DNA of 64,000 nucleotides. Origin: Yamadazyma tenuis. Its lineage: Eukaryota; Ascomycota; Pichiomycetes; Serinales; Debaryomycetaceae. The notes under the pieces were generated by a model that did no database searches, was not told where the DNA came from, and saw nothing but the letters and a program-made list of their open reading frames with translations. This document shows positions 27,916 through 36,845 of this stretch, piece after piece. The stretch covers positions 248,001 to 312,000 of the forward strand of contig NC_089466.1 of assembly GCF_029203305.1 (NCBI RefSeq). The letters run 5' to 3'. Numbering within the stretch: position 1 is the first letter of the stretch; each line of letters begins with the position of its first letter. The position numbers and the translations under genes were made by a program.

Positions 27916-30900
27916 ATGAAACATGATTCTATTCGTATTCAGGTAAATAATTATGATTCATACCAGAGTTTACCTCTGTGCCTCGATAGTTTGGAGCTAC
28001 AGGTAGCACAAGTACCGGTGATACGCGTATATGGTGCCTTAGTGTTTATTCACAATTCGGTAAAGTATGGGTACAACGCGTTGCTCCATATCCATAACGT
28101 ATATCCGTATGTATACGTGTCATGTGACTATGAGTTCGTGAAGTCCCTTCCAGAAATTACCCACTTGGGTCATGTGACATCATATCTTGAGGCGTTCATG
28201 GCCGCTTCGGCGTGGCAGAAGAAGAAACAACCAGAGGAGGAAGATGAGCAGCAGTCGAATGAACTCGATATTACCCAACTCAAATCAGGAAAAAGACGGT
28301 TCATAGCCAAAGTATCGCTATGTAAAGGGGTTCCCATATACGGGTATAGAGTGGGATACAGGCTATTTTACAAGATCAACTTTCTTTCTCCCTTGTACAA
28401 AGCTCGTTTTACCAATTTGTTTAATGGCAAACAAGTGGATATGAAGCAATTTTCCAAATCCAAGTTTAAGTTTGAGATATACGAAAGTCATATTCCTTAC
28501 TTGTCTCAGTTTCTATCCGATTATAACTTATTCAGTTGTAATTGGCTTAACTTCAAAAATTGTTATTACCGGTATCCTGTCATATCCGTCAATAGCTATA
28601 TGGATTCCAAACAGCTTTCGATATTGAAACAGTATCTACTGAAACGAATAAGAAATAACGTGCTTCATACACGGTTTGAAAGAGTCGGAAAGTCGGTGTT
28701 GGAGTTGGATATCAAATCGAGCCACATCTTGAATCGTGATTCACTCGTGGAACAGCAGTATAATATGGACTTTAGCCAATTCAACAGAGAGCCAAAGAAT
28801 ATTGGCTTGAGCTCAGTAGACTTGTTGATCAAGGAAATTAAGTTTCAAGCTGATATTTGTGGTGTGAGCTTTGATTTCAACAGTGATATAATGGGTACAA
28901 ACGTGGATGACTCTACTACTATATGGCCCAATGACGTTCAGCTACGAGAATTATTAGATTACTCAATCACATTAACTGGGAAGATAAAGAACAAGAACTT
29001 CAAAGACTACGATAATGCGTACTTTAGAAGCTTCAACCACATATTGGAAAAGTATCCCACCGCCTTCAAATTAGTAGACGTCGAGAAGTCTTATATGAAC
29101 CTGAATGTATTAGTCAATGACTTGTACATGTATAATGATATCAACGAGCTATTCATTGCTCAAGATTCACTGTTCCATGAAGATATAAGCTTTGTTGGAT
29201 CTACACTTAAGGATTCGTACTTTGACAATTATGCCAAGAATGATAACGAAGACCCCAGCAGTGAGGTTGAAAGAGATATTGAGGCTGAAGATGATGGCCC
29301 AGTATGGCCTAGCGATTCCGATTTCACCTTGAGTGATATTGCGGAAAGTGCAATTAACGATAGTCAGATGTTTCTTGAGCTTACACAACAACAAGGTCAT
29401 ACTCAGACCCCATTAACTAATGAAGGACAGGAACCAACCTTATCAACGCGAGATGTTCTCAGGGAATTTGGTGAATTGGGTGTGGTGAAAATCAACTATG
29501 ATACTCCTTATTATGATGATTACAGGGATACACCAGAAAAGCCTTTGGTCTTCTCCAACAAGAAAATCAAGGTGCCTGTGAAGGAACTCAACACACTTCC
29601 AAATTTATCTTTGGATTCGACAGAATTCTCAAGTCTTGTGAAACAACAAGTTGGACATAGTAGCATGAAGCTCCAAAGCTGGGAATATTATTCACAGCCT
29701 CCTCTGAAACGAGCTATTATCCAGTCCTATGAACATGAAGCGCTTGAGCTGAATAAGCGATCCAAATTTGTATCCCAACTAGAAGCTGGGGGTTCGAAGT
29801 CTAACGACTTCAAGTTCAGTCTGAATGATACCATTGACAAACGTCCAGATGATTTTGTTGAGCTAACTAACTTTCTTATGGAAGTTCATGTTAACACTTC
29901 TTCAACCAAACTACCAAATCCACAGACAGATGAAATTTCGGTGATATTTTACAAGTTTATTGATCTGAATGCAATGGTTCCATCCCCAATTTTAAAATCT
30001 GGAATTCTTATCAATAAAAAATCTTTTCCTGATATACTGAAGTTAAACTTAGTTGGCCTAAGACGGATTTTAGGTGATATCCAATTTCTAATCTTTGATA
30101 ACGAACTGAGTGCTGTTTCTAAGTTGTTGGAAGTAGTCGAGTATTTTGACCCTGATATTCTTTCTGGGTTTGAGATCAATTCAATGTCTTGGGGCTATTT
30201 AGTTGAGAGATTCCAAAAGAAGTTGAACATCAGCTTGCTCTCCCAATTGAGCAGATCCAAGATAAACAATACCGGAAAATTCGGTGATCGATGGGGATAC
30301 ACTCACACATCCAATATTCGAATTGTTGGAAGATATACTTTGAATGTATGGAGAGTGCTTAGAAAAGACTTGGCTTTGAACAATTACACTTTTGAAAACT
30401 GCTGCTACAATATCTATCACCAAACACTTCCAAAGATTGAAAATCAGAGACTATCGCTGTTCTTGAAAGGTGAATTCAAAGAACAGCTTTTTGGCTTCTC
30501 CTATTATGTTAACAAATTAAACATTGTTGAGTATTTCATCAGTTCCCTTGACATCATAGATAAGAATGTTGAACTTTCAAGATTAGTTGGCATTGATTTC
30601 AATTCAAACTTCTACAGAGGGTCTCAATTCAAGGTTGAATCTATTTTATCTCGATTAGCAAAAGCGGAAAACTTCTTGTTAAATTCTCCTTCCAAAGAAC
30701 ATGTTCACCAAATGAAACCTTTAGAACAGATTCCATTGATTATGGAACCAAACTCCGGTTTCTACAAATCCCCCTTGTTAGTATTAGACTTTCAATCATT
30801 GTACCCATCAATTGTGATTGCCTATAACCTATGTTATTCTACATTTTTGTGTCGGCTTCACGGTTTCAAACCAAGTAAGAATCCCATTGGATACTTGAAT

Positions 30901-32385
30901 CACATGAACCTCTCACCTATGATTATTGATCTTCTACATAAGAACGACTGTTTGACAGTGACTTCCAATGGACTAGTTTTTGTGAAGAGCAAGATAAGGA
31001 AATCAATTCTAGCCAAGATGTTACAAGAGATCCTCACGCTTCGGATTAACATCAAGTCTTTTTTGCAGCTAATAAACCAAGATGAGAATCCTCAAATGGT
31101 CAAAGTATTCAATTCCAGACAGACAGCTTTAAAACTAATTGCTAATGTGACCTACGGGTATGCATCTGCCTCCTTCAGTGGTAGAATGCCCAATTCGGAT
31201 GTTGCAGATGCAATTGTTGCCACAGGTAGGGAAATCTTAACTGCATCAATTGATATTATAGAAAAGAGCGAATTCGGGTGCAAAGTTGTGTATGGTGATA
31301 CCGATTCATTATTTGTTTATCTTCCAGGTAAATCAAGGGATGATGCTTTCGAAATAGGCGAAACTCTAGCTAAGACAGTCAGTGCAGCATTTCCTAATCC
31401 AGTGAAATTGAAGTTCGAAAAGGTCTACCATCCATCTATTCTTTTGAGCAAAAAACGGTATGTGGGATACAGCTACGAGCTCAAAGATCAGTTAAAACCC
31501 AAGTTTGATGCTAAGGGGATAGAAACAATTAGAAGAGACGGAATACCTGCTCAACAGAAAATTGTGGAAAGAGCATTGAAAATACTTTTTGACACAAGTA
31601 ATTTATCTTCGGTCAAGAAATACGTCTCAGAGGAATTTCGTAAAATCCTCTCAAACAAGGTAATTATAAAGGATTTCTGCTTCTCTAAGGAAGTCAGATA
31701 CGGCACATACAAGAATGAGGCATATCTTCCTCCAGGAGCAATAGTAGCCAGGAGGAACATCGAAAATGATGAAAGAAGCGAACCTCAATATAGAGAAAGA
31801 ATTCCCTATATTGTGTATCGAGATCCTACCAAACAACGATTAAAAGATCGGTGTGTTTCTCCTGAGGAGTTTATCGAGAGGTTGAATACTTCCGAACCAA
31901 TGCAGTTGGACTATGAGTACTATATCTTAAAAGTATTGATACCTCCGTTGGAAAGAGTCTTCAATTTAATGGGAGTGGATCTCCAACAATGGTATAAGGA
32001 ACTTTCAAAACCAGATAATGATATTCAGCTGACATCGTCTGGTATCACGAATTCAGTGTTTATTCAAAAGAAATCTTGTATCAATTGTCAAAGACGAATT
32101 ATCGTGAAAAATTCTAAGCTCTGTCACGTATGCTTGAAAGATACACCTCTGTTGATACTCAGTAGCAAACTTGAACAAAAGTATCTACAAACCAAATTAT
32201 CTGATCTCAACAAGGTATGCGGTATTTGTGTTAGCCATGAAAATGTTAAAGCCACCAACCAAGTATTTTATGACAACTGCAAGAACAAGGATTGTTCAAC
32301 TTATTTCAATCGTATAAAGACCATGAACGAACTCAAAATATCAACCCAAAGAAGTGACGAACTCTTCGAGGTTCTTGATCGGTGA
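27916..32385 (+). CDS. REV3: DNA polymerase zeta catalytic subunit Rev3
   Basis: A 1489-aa B-family polymerase for translesion DNA synthesis, acting with Rev7 in the nucleus. The N-terminus (IRIQVNNYDSYQ, VPVIRVYGAL, GVPIYGYRVGYRLFYKINFL, FEIYESHIPYLSQF) matches Rev3. The middle is poorly conserved and acidic. Polymerase motifs: A at about 957-970 (DFQSLYPSIVIAYN), B near 1070 (LKLIANVTYGYASASFSGRM) and C at about 1125 (YGDTDSLFV). The C-terminus has two cysteine clusters, CINCQ to CHVC and CGIC to CKNKDC, that bind zinc and the iron-sulphur cluster shared with Pol31/Pol32. Length matches Saccharomyces Rev3 (1504 aa). Confidence 0.96.
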   Translation: MKHDSIRIQVNNYDSYQSLPLCLDSLELQVAQVPVIRVYGALVFIHNSVKYGYNALLHIHNVYPYVYVSCDYEFVKSLPEITHLGHVTSYLEAFMAASAWQKKKQPEEEDEQQSNELDITQLKSGKRRFIAKVSLCKGVPIYGYRVGYRLFYKINFLSPLYKARFTNLFNGKQVDMKQFSKSKFKFEIYESHIPYLSQFLSDYNLFSCNWLNFKNCYYRYPVISVNSYMDSKQLSILKQYLLKRIRNNVLHTRFERVGKSVLELDIKSSHILNRDSLVEQQYNMDFSQFNREPKNIGLSSVDLLIKEIKFQADICGVSFDFNSDIMGTNVDDSTTIWPNDVQLRELLDYSITLTGKIKNKNFKDYDNAYFRSFNHILEKYPTAFKLVDVEKSYMNLNVLVNDLYMYNDINELFIAQDSLFHEDISFVGSTLKDSYFDNYAKNDNEDPSSEVERDIEAEDDGPVWPSDSDFTLSDIAESAINDSQMFLELTQQQGHTQTPLTNEGQEPTLSTRDVLREFGELGVVKINYDTPYYDDYRDTPEKPLVFSNKKIKVPVKELNTLPNLSLDSTEFSSLVKQQVGHSSMKLQSWEYYSQPPLKRAIIQSYEHEALELNKRSKFVSQLEAGGSKSNDFKFSLNDTIDKRPDDFVELTNFLMEVHVNTSSTKLPNPQTDEISVIFYKFIDLNAMVPSPILKSGILINKKSFPDILKLNLVGLRRILGDIQFLIFDNELSAVSKLLEVVEYFDPDILSGFEINSMSWGYLVERFQKKLNISLLSQLSRSKINNTGKFGDRWGYTHTSNIRIVGRYTLNVWRVLRKDLALNNYTFENCCYNIYHQTLPKIENQRLSLFLKGEFKEQLFGFSYYVNKLNIVEYFISSLDIIDKNVELSRLVGIDFNSNFYRGSQFKVESILSRLAKAENFLLNSPSKEHVHQMKPLEQIPLIMEPNSGFYKSPLLVLDFQSLYPSIVIAYNLCYSTFLCRLHGFKPSKNPIGYLNHMNLSPMIIDLLHKNDCLTVTSNGLVFVKSKIRKSILAKMLQEILTLRINIKSFLQLINQDENPQMVKVFNSRQTALKLIANVTYGYASASFSGRMPNSDVADAIVATGREILTASIDIIEKSEFGCKVVYGDTDSLFVYLPGKSRDDAFEIGETLAKTVSAAFPNPVKLKFEKVYHPSILLSKKRYVGYSYELKDQLKPKFDAKGIETIRRDGIPAQQKIVERALKILFDTSNLSSVKKYVSEEFRKILSNKVIIKDFCFSKEVRYGTYKNEAYLPPGAIVARRNIENDERSEPQYRERIPYIVYRDPTKQRLKDRCVSPEEFIERLNTSEPMQLDYEYYILKVLIPPLERVFNLMGVDLQQWYKELSKPDNDIQLTSSGITNSVFIQKKSCINCQRRIIVKNSKLCHVCLKDTPLLILSSKLEQKYLQTKLSDLNKVCGICVSHENVKATNQVFYDNCKNKDCSTYFNRIKTMNELKISTQRSDELFEVLDR

Positions 32386-32482
32386 GGTCTATGTTCCCAT
32401 AATTTTGCATTTATAGAGTATTGTCAAATTTCAACCGCGTTTTTATCAAAACATCATCAACTCTATTTAAAGAAAATACCCA

Positions 32483-32950
32483 ATGCCATACACGAAGGAA
32501 ATAACATTGCCCGAGGGTTACACCTTCAGAAGGTTAGAAAAGTCTGACTACAACAACAATTATAGAGAAACTTTACAGGTATTGACGACAGTAGGAGAAA
32601 TATCCGAGTCCAAGTTCAATGATCTATTTGAAAACTGGAACGCATTACCCAACATCTTCCACCCGCACGTAATTACCAACGAACAAGGCAAAGTGGTGGC
32701 AACTGGAATGTTGTTTGTGGAGAAGAAATTGATCCATGAGTGTGCTCTGTTAGGTCACATTGAAGATATTTCAGTTGCAAAATCTGAACAGGGAAAAAAA
32801 TTGGGTTACTCCATGATCGTGGGATTAACAAAAGTGGCTCAACAACAAGAATGCTATAAGGTAGTATTGGACTGTTCTCCTCATAATGTGGGCTTCTATG
32901 AGAAATGTGGATATGGTAACGGAGGGAACAACATGTACATCAAGTTTTAG
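32483..32950 (+). CDS. GNA1: Glucosamine-6-phosphate N-acetyltransferase Gna1
   Basis: A 155-aa GNAT-family enzyme that acetylates glucosamine-6-phosphate with acetyl-CoA, a step in UDP-GlcNAc supply for chitin, N-glycans and GPI anchors. The motifs LPEGYTFRRLEKSDY, GHIEDISVAKSEQGKKLG (acetyl-CoA-binding loop), VVLDCSPHNVGFYEKCGY and the C-terminal MYIKF match Gna1 (159 aa in Saccharomyces). The 97-bp gap from REV3 is its promoter. Confidence 0.95.
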   Translation: MPYTKEITLPEGYTFRRLEKSDYNNNYRETLQVLTTVGEISESKFNDLFENWNALPNIFHPHVITNEQGKVVATGMLFVEKKLIHECALLGHIEDISVAKSEQGKKLGYSMIVGLTKVAQQQECYKVVLDCSPHNVGFYEKCGYGNGGNNMYIKF

Positions 32951-33007
32951 ATCGGTGATTTATTCATACTATACACAATTAAGTCATTTATAATGTCTTT
33001 AGACCAT

Positions 33008-33407
33008 TTATATCTTTTCTAGAGCCTAAAATCTTGTTAGTATTACCTTCAACGGTAGTTGGTGTTTTCAATACATACCTCCATTGAAACAATTGAATTT
33101 CCTCTGATAACCTTTGAGATTGTTAGTAAGCTGTTGAGTTAAATATTCTCCTTCAAGTTGTTCAATACATACCACTGTTCCTATGTTGGACGTATCACCA
33201 TTTTCCCTGACCTCTAATGCTTCAGATAAGGTTATATTCAAAAATACATCGAATGCTTTCAATACTCCCGTAACGGACCTGGTACCATTTAAATGAACAG
33301 AGATCTTCTTATTCATATACTAAAATCACACTTGTTAGTAAAGTAGTCTTATAGTGTTTCTCGATATCTCTAGAACATACCTTCTTTAATTCGGGAGTGG
33401 ATACCAT
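33008..33407 (-). CDS. SMX2: Sm protein G (SmG/Smx2), four exons
   Basis: A 74-aa core spliceosomal snRNP protein. Exons: 33407-33381 (MVSTPELKK), 33319-33173 (the Sm1 motif with GTRSVTGVLKAFDVFLNI), 33111-33079 (VIRGNSIVSME, the Sm2 motif) and 33025-33008 (ALEKI, stop). Introns are 61, 61 and 53 nt; all begin GTATGT, contain TACTAAC and end in AG. The joined product aligns end to end with SmG, including the conserved VIRGNS block that no single open frame supplies. Exon 3 is only 33 bases and exon 4 only 18. It is divergent from CTF19 over 75 bp. Confidence 0.93.
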
Positions 33408-33482
33408 CTTTGATAGTAATTTTGAAAAGGAAAAGATGAGATACCTCGATCGCGTTTTCCAAACAATATCTAAAGTACAAAG

Positions 33483-34670
33483 ATGGATGATGATTTCACC
33501 TCCTATTCGGACCTTGTGAGATCACCGACTCAGAGCTCTCCACAGGGATCATCTCGTCGAACTAGTGGTATACATAGAGGAATTTCATCTCAAGGCTCAA
33601 CTGGGAGTCCTGGGGCATTGAGGAGCCCTTCCAAGCAGGAGATTATTGAAAAACAAAAGAATAAAGTCCGATTAATGAAACAACGTGATGAGTTTCTATC
33701 CCAAAGGGAAGGCATTTTGCGGGAGATCAACAGCCACAAACGAAACAATCGGAAACTTAGAGAGGACAAAGAAAAGCTTAGAGCTGAAAGAATGCTAGAA
33801 ACCTTGATCCAACAGAACAACGCCGATTTTGCAACTGAAGTAGAACTAAAAATGAGGAAGGCTGTCGAGACAGAAACCGATGATTCTGTAGAGCTTGATG
33901 AAGTATTGAAGGTGCACCCTTCTTCCAATTGGACCTTGAGACTAGAGGAAATCAAAAGGTTTCTTCCTCATATTCTAATAACAGATGCACTGATAAACGC
34001 AGAAATTCACAACCAGATCCACATAAGATTATACAAGTTCACTATTCAGGCACCTGAAATATTCAAGGTTGTGTTAAACTTGAAAATAGATACCCAAACC
34101 CTTTCACTTTTGGCAGTTGCTATAGAAGGATCTCATAATGCAAATAATGCTTTCAATCGGCAACCCAAATACCTTAGGAGCATTGGAGTGATATCTCCAG
34201 ACGTTTTCAATGCGTTGCAATATGACTACCTTCCAAACAAAAAGATTCACTCAATAGTACAAGTCTTGAACTTTTTATCAGCAGTATCCAAAGAGAGAGT
34301 GGAAATTGTTGCTCAAATTGTAACCAAATTTAAAGCCTATGTGATACCCACAGTAAGCTTGCGAGATTTCTTAAACAGTATAGAACAAAACCGAAATGGT
34401 CAGTTCAGTTCTCAGCTCAAGAGAGTCAGTGAAATTATGCTCTTAGTACCGAGAACATCTACTTATGCTGAGCATAAGCTTTGCATTAGCATAGATATCG
34501 TTGTTCAGGATAAGATAACTGCAAAATGTGGATTATCCATCGCAGTCAAACTCGAAAAAGATAGAAAGATCAGCGATATAACTCCCACATTTTCAAAACT
34601 ATTAGCCGATAACGGTGTTGTTGACACCATTTGTATATTATTCAGAAATATTTTTGATATTATTATATAG
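33483..34670 (+). CDS. CTF19: Kinetochore COMA subunit Ctf19-like (CENP-P)
   Basis: A 395-aa protein. The N-terminal 60 residues are Ser/Gly-rich and disordered. A coiled coil follows (KVRLMKQRDEFLSQREGILREI), resembling the equivalent segment of Saccharomyces Ctf19. The C-terminal half looks like the tandem RWD domains of the CENP-P/Ctf19 family: the FLPHILITD region, IHIRLYKFTIQ, and near the end CGLSIAVKLEKD and ICILFRNIF correspond in order to Ctf19 motifs. Ctf19 acts in the inner kinetochore with Okp1, Mcm21 and Ame1. The assignment is by order and pattern and not high identity; Mcm21 is the main alternative. Its stop is 7 bp from the convergent IES1 stop. Confidence 0.65.
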   Translation: MDDDFTSYSDLVRSPTQSSPQGSSRRTSGIHRGISSQGSTGSPGALRSPSKQEIIEKQKNKVRLMKQRDEFLSQREGILREINSHKRNNRKLREDKEKLRAERMLETLIQQNNADFATEVELKMRKAVETETDDSVELDEVLKVHPSSNWTLRLEEIKRFLPHILITDALINAEIHNQIHIRLYKFTIQAPEIFKVVLNLKIDTQTLSLLAVAIEGSHNANNAFNRQPKYLRSIGVISPDVFNALQYDYLPNKKIHSIVQVLNFLSAVSKERVEIVAQIVTKFKAYVIPTVSLRDFLNSIEQNRNGQFSSQLKRVSEIMLLVPRTSTYAEHKLCISIDIVVQDKITAKCGLSIAVKLEKDRKISDITPTFSKLLADNGVVDTICILFRNIFDIII

Positions 34671-34677
34671 AACGAAT

Positions 34678-36708
34678 TCATGAAAGTTGCATTTCTTCTT
34701 TATCTAAATCAAAAGAAATATGTGATGATGTCGACTTTTTTTGGTAGCAATCTTTTATCCACGTCTTACATATAGATAATAAGTCCGCAATGTACTGGGA
34801 TCTTTCATTTATCATCTCAAAATCATAGAAAGGAGAAAATTCTTCAGAGGCATTATCCTCTGACTTGGATTCAGGTTTCTCAAACTCCTTTGAAAATTCT
34901 TTTCCTTGATCTTTGTACAATACAGTTTCAATTCCATGGACAATCTCATATCTTAAATCCTCCCATTCCATATCAACCAAGCCATTCTTGATGGACTTTT
35001 TGTATTGGAAAAATTTGTATACCCATTCTTTAAGTGCTTGAATACCTCTCTTACTTTCATCATCAGCAGTTTTCTTTTTCAATGAAGTATCATGTTTTAG
35101 TACTAAGGCACGGATATTGGATTTCAGTAACATTTCGTCTGGAATCATTGGTTTTGAATCAAATGTTGTTCTATTTTGTTCTTCTACTTTATCCATGAAA
35201 GGGATAGGGAACGTTAAATGGCTGTTGCTTAACTTCCTTGGAATATGACCATCATGAACCCTCTTTTCAAACTCTTGGTTTCCTACCGTGGCTTTTGTGA
35301 TTGGGGACAGAATGCTTAACGACTTAGGAAGTTTCTTCTTTTTTCTTTCCGACTTTTCACTGGCCTTCTTTTTGGCTTCATCATCATCGTCGTCGTCTTC
35401 ATCATCATTTGGTCTTTTTGCTCGGTTTCCTCTTTTAGGGTTACTGTTATGCTCCTCATCTGCCAAATACTTCAACCGGGTTCTGAACATTCTCTCAGAA
35501 TACTCTATTTCATAGTCCGTATCCTTGTCAAAGTTATCGATTTGGTCTTCTGGAACATATTCGATAGGAGGCATTTCATGAGGGTTGAAAGGGTTATTGG
35601 CCAATTCTTCTGGTGTAAAGTTGGTCTCCAAGTATGTGTACATCAACCATAAGAACCTTTTAGCTCTGTTAAGCGGGTGTATCTTCGTCTCCAAAAAAAA
35701 TTCCATGAAACTATTGGAAACATGTTGGCATTCAGGAGTGTGTTCATGATGAAATTTGATACCGTTGATGTTGTTGCTCAATAAAAATAGCAACAATACC
35801 AAGTTTGTGTTGGGCTTAGATTGAGGAGGTTTATGCAAAAGATCTTCAATTGATTTGAAGTCTTCTTTGACATCACTAACAGCCTTTAAAATGGACTTCA
35901 ATCTTGGCGTGTCTTGTAAAGGCTTTGAAGCCCCCGTAGTCGAATCTGCTTGTAAGGAAGGGATTGAATGATATGTTCTTAAGGTTGATCTCATTTCAGG
36001 TACAAAGTTAATGGTAGTATTCATTCGTCCTGTGTTGACCAACAAACAGACCTTGGCAACCGACTTACCCATGTCCAAGTCTCTCAATAGTCTTTCTTTT
36101 AAAATCTTGGAGCACTTGGAAGACTCAGCTAATGTTCGAATATAAATCTCAGCAAATGTGTAATGCTTGCCGTTATGGAAATCGGGAACACTGCAATATG
36201 GGAAAGGATTTGTAAAGACTCGTTGATCGTTCTCAAATAAAGCATCTAAAAAGTCATATTGAATGTCTCTCCTCCAAAATGGTTCTCCATCCGATTTCTT
36301 TAGATATCTTACGCCCTTAGGTATAGAAGCACTAACAGGTCGTCTGCCCTTTGTCTTTTTATCACCGTCCTCTAACATTGAGTTATCCCCGTCCGCGTCT
36401 TCATTATCTTCATCCATCATATTTGCATCTTCACCAATGTCATGATCAGCATCTATCTCACTCGACATTAGATGAGCCATTGCTTGATGTGGTTTGTCGG
36501 AGAATTCCGATTGCCCCGAGAAGAGGTGACCGTTTGTAGGTGGTAAAGGAGAGCTTTGAAGATTTGAACTTGTATTGGAAATTCCAGCAGGTGGAGCATG
36601 AGCAGGAATACCAGCAGTACCAAGAGGAAGTGGGGGTAGGTTCTGTGAGGATTGCTGGGCTTTATCGATGTTTCCCACAAATGTATCATGTATAGGATCG
36701 TAGTTCAT
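34678..36708 (-). CDS. IES1: INO80 chromatin remodelling subunit Ies1
   Basis: A 676-aa nuclear protein of the INO80 complex. Recognisable blocks are YDPIHDTFVGN at the start, KKSDGEPFWRRDIQYDFLDALF, QRVFTNPF, SSKCSKILKERLLRDLDMG, NTGRMNTTINFVPEMRSTLRTYHSIP and LQDTPRLKSILK, the same order as in Saccharomyces Ies1. An acidic run and a Lys-rich basic patch (EDDDDDDEAKKKASEKSE) split the conserved N-half from the helical C-half. It is convergent with CTF19, with 7 bp between the stops, so the transcripts' 3' ends must overlap. Confidence 0.88.
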   Translation of the reverse strand: MNYDPIHDTFVGNIDKAQQSSQNLPPLPLGTAGIPAHAPPAGISNTSSNLQSSPLPPTNGHLFSGQSEFSDKPHQAMAHLMSSEIDADHDIGEDANMMDEDNEDADGDNSMLEDGDKKTKGRRPVSASIPKGVRYLKKSDGEPFWRRDIQYDFLDALFENDQRVFTNPFPYCSVPDFHNGKHYTFAEIYIRTLAESSKCSKILKERLLRDLDMGKSVAKVCLLVNTGRMNTTINFVPEMRSTLRTYHSIPSLQADSTTGASKPLQDTPRLKSILKAVSDVKEDFKSIEDLLHKPPQSKPNTNLVLLLFLLSNNINGIKFHHEHTPECQHVSNSFMEFFLETKIHPLNRAKRFLWLMYTYLETNFTPEELANNPFNPHEMPPIEYVPEDQIDNFDKDTDYEIEYSERMFRTRLKYLADEEHNSNPKRGNRAKRPNDDEDDDDDDEAKKKASEKSERKKKKLPKSLSILSPITKATVGNQEFEKRVHDGHIPRKLSNSHLTFPIPFMDKVEEQNRTTFDSKPMIPDEMLLKSNIRALVLKHDTSLKKKTADDESKRGIQALKEWVYKFFQYKKSIKNGLVDMEWEDLRYEIVHGIETVLYKDQGKEFSKEFEKPESKSEDNASEEFSPFYDFEMINERSQYIADLLSICKTWIKDCYQKKSTSSHISFDLDKEEMQLS

Positions 36709-36845
36709 CTTGACTATATCCTTAGTTGACGTTCTCTACTATTTGGTGAAATCTATCGTTCAGTTTTTTGTGTGTAATAAAAAACCGCGAACTAGTTGAC
36801 TAGTGACAAAGATACATAATCTTTTGAGAATCACAGAACAAATAC

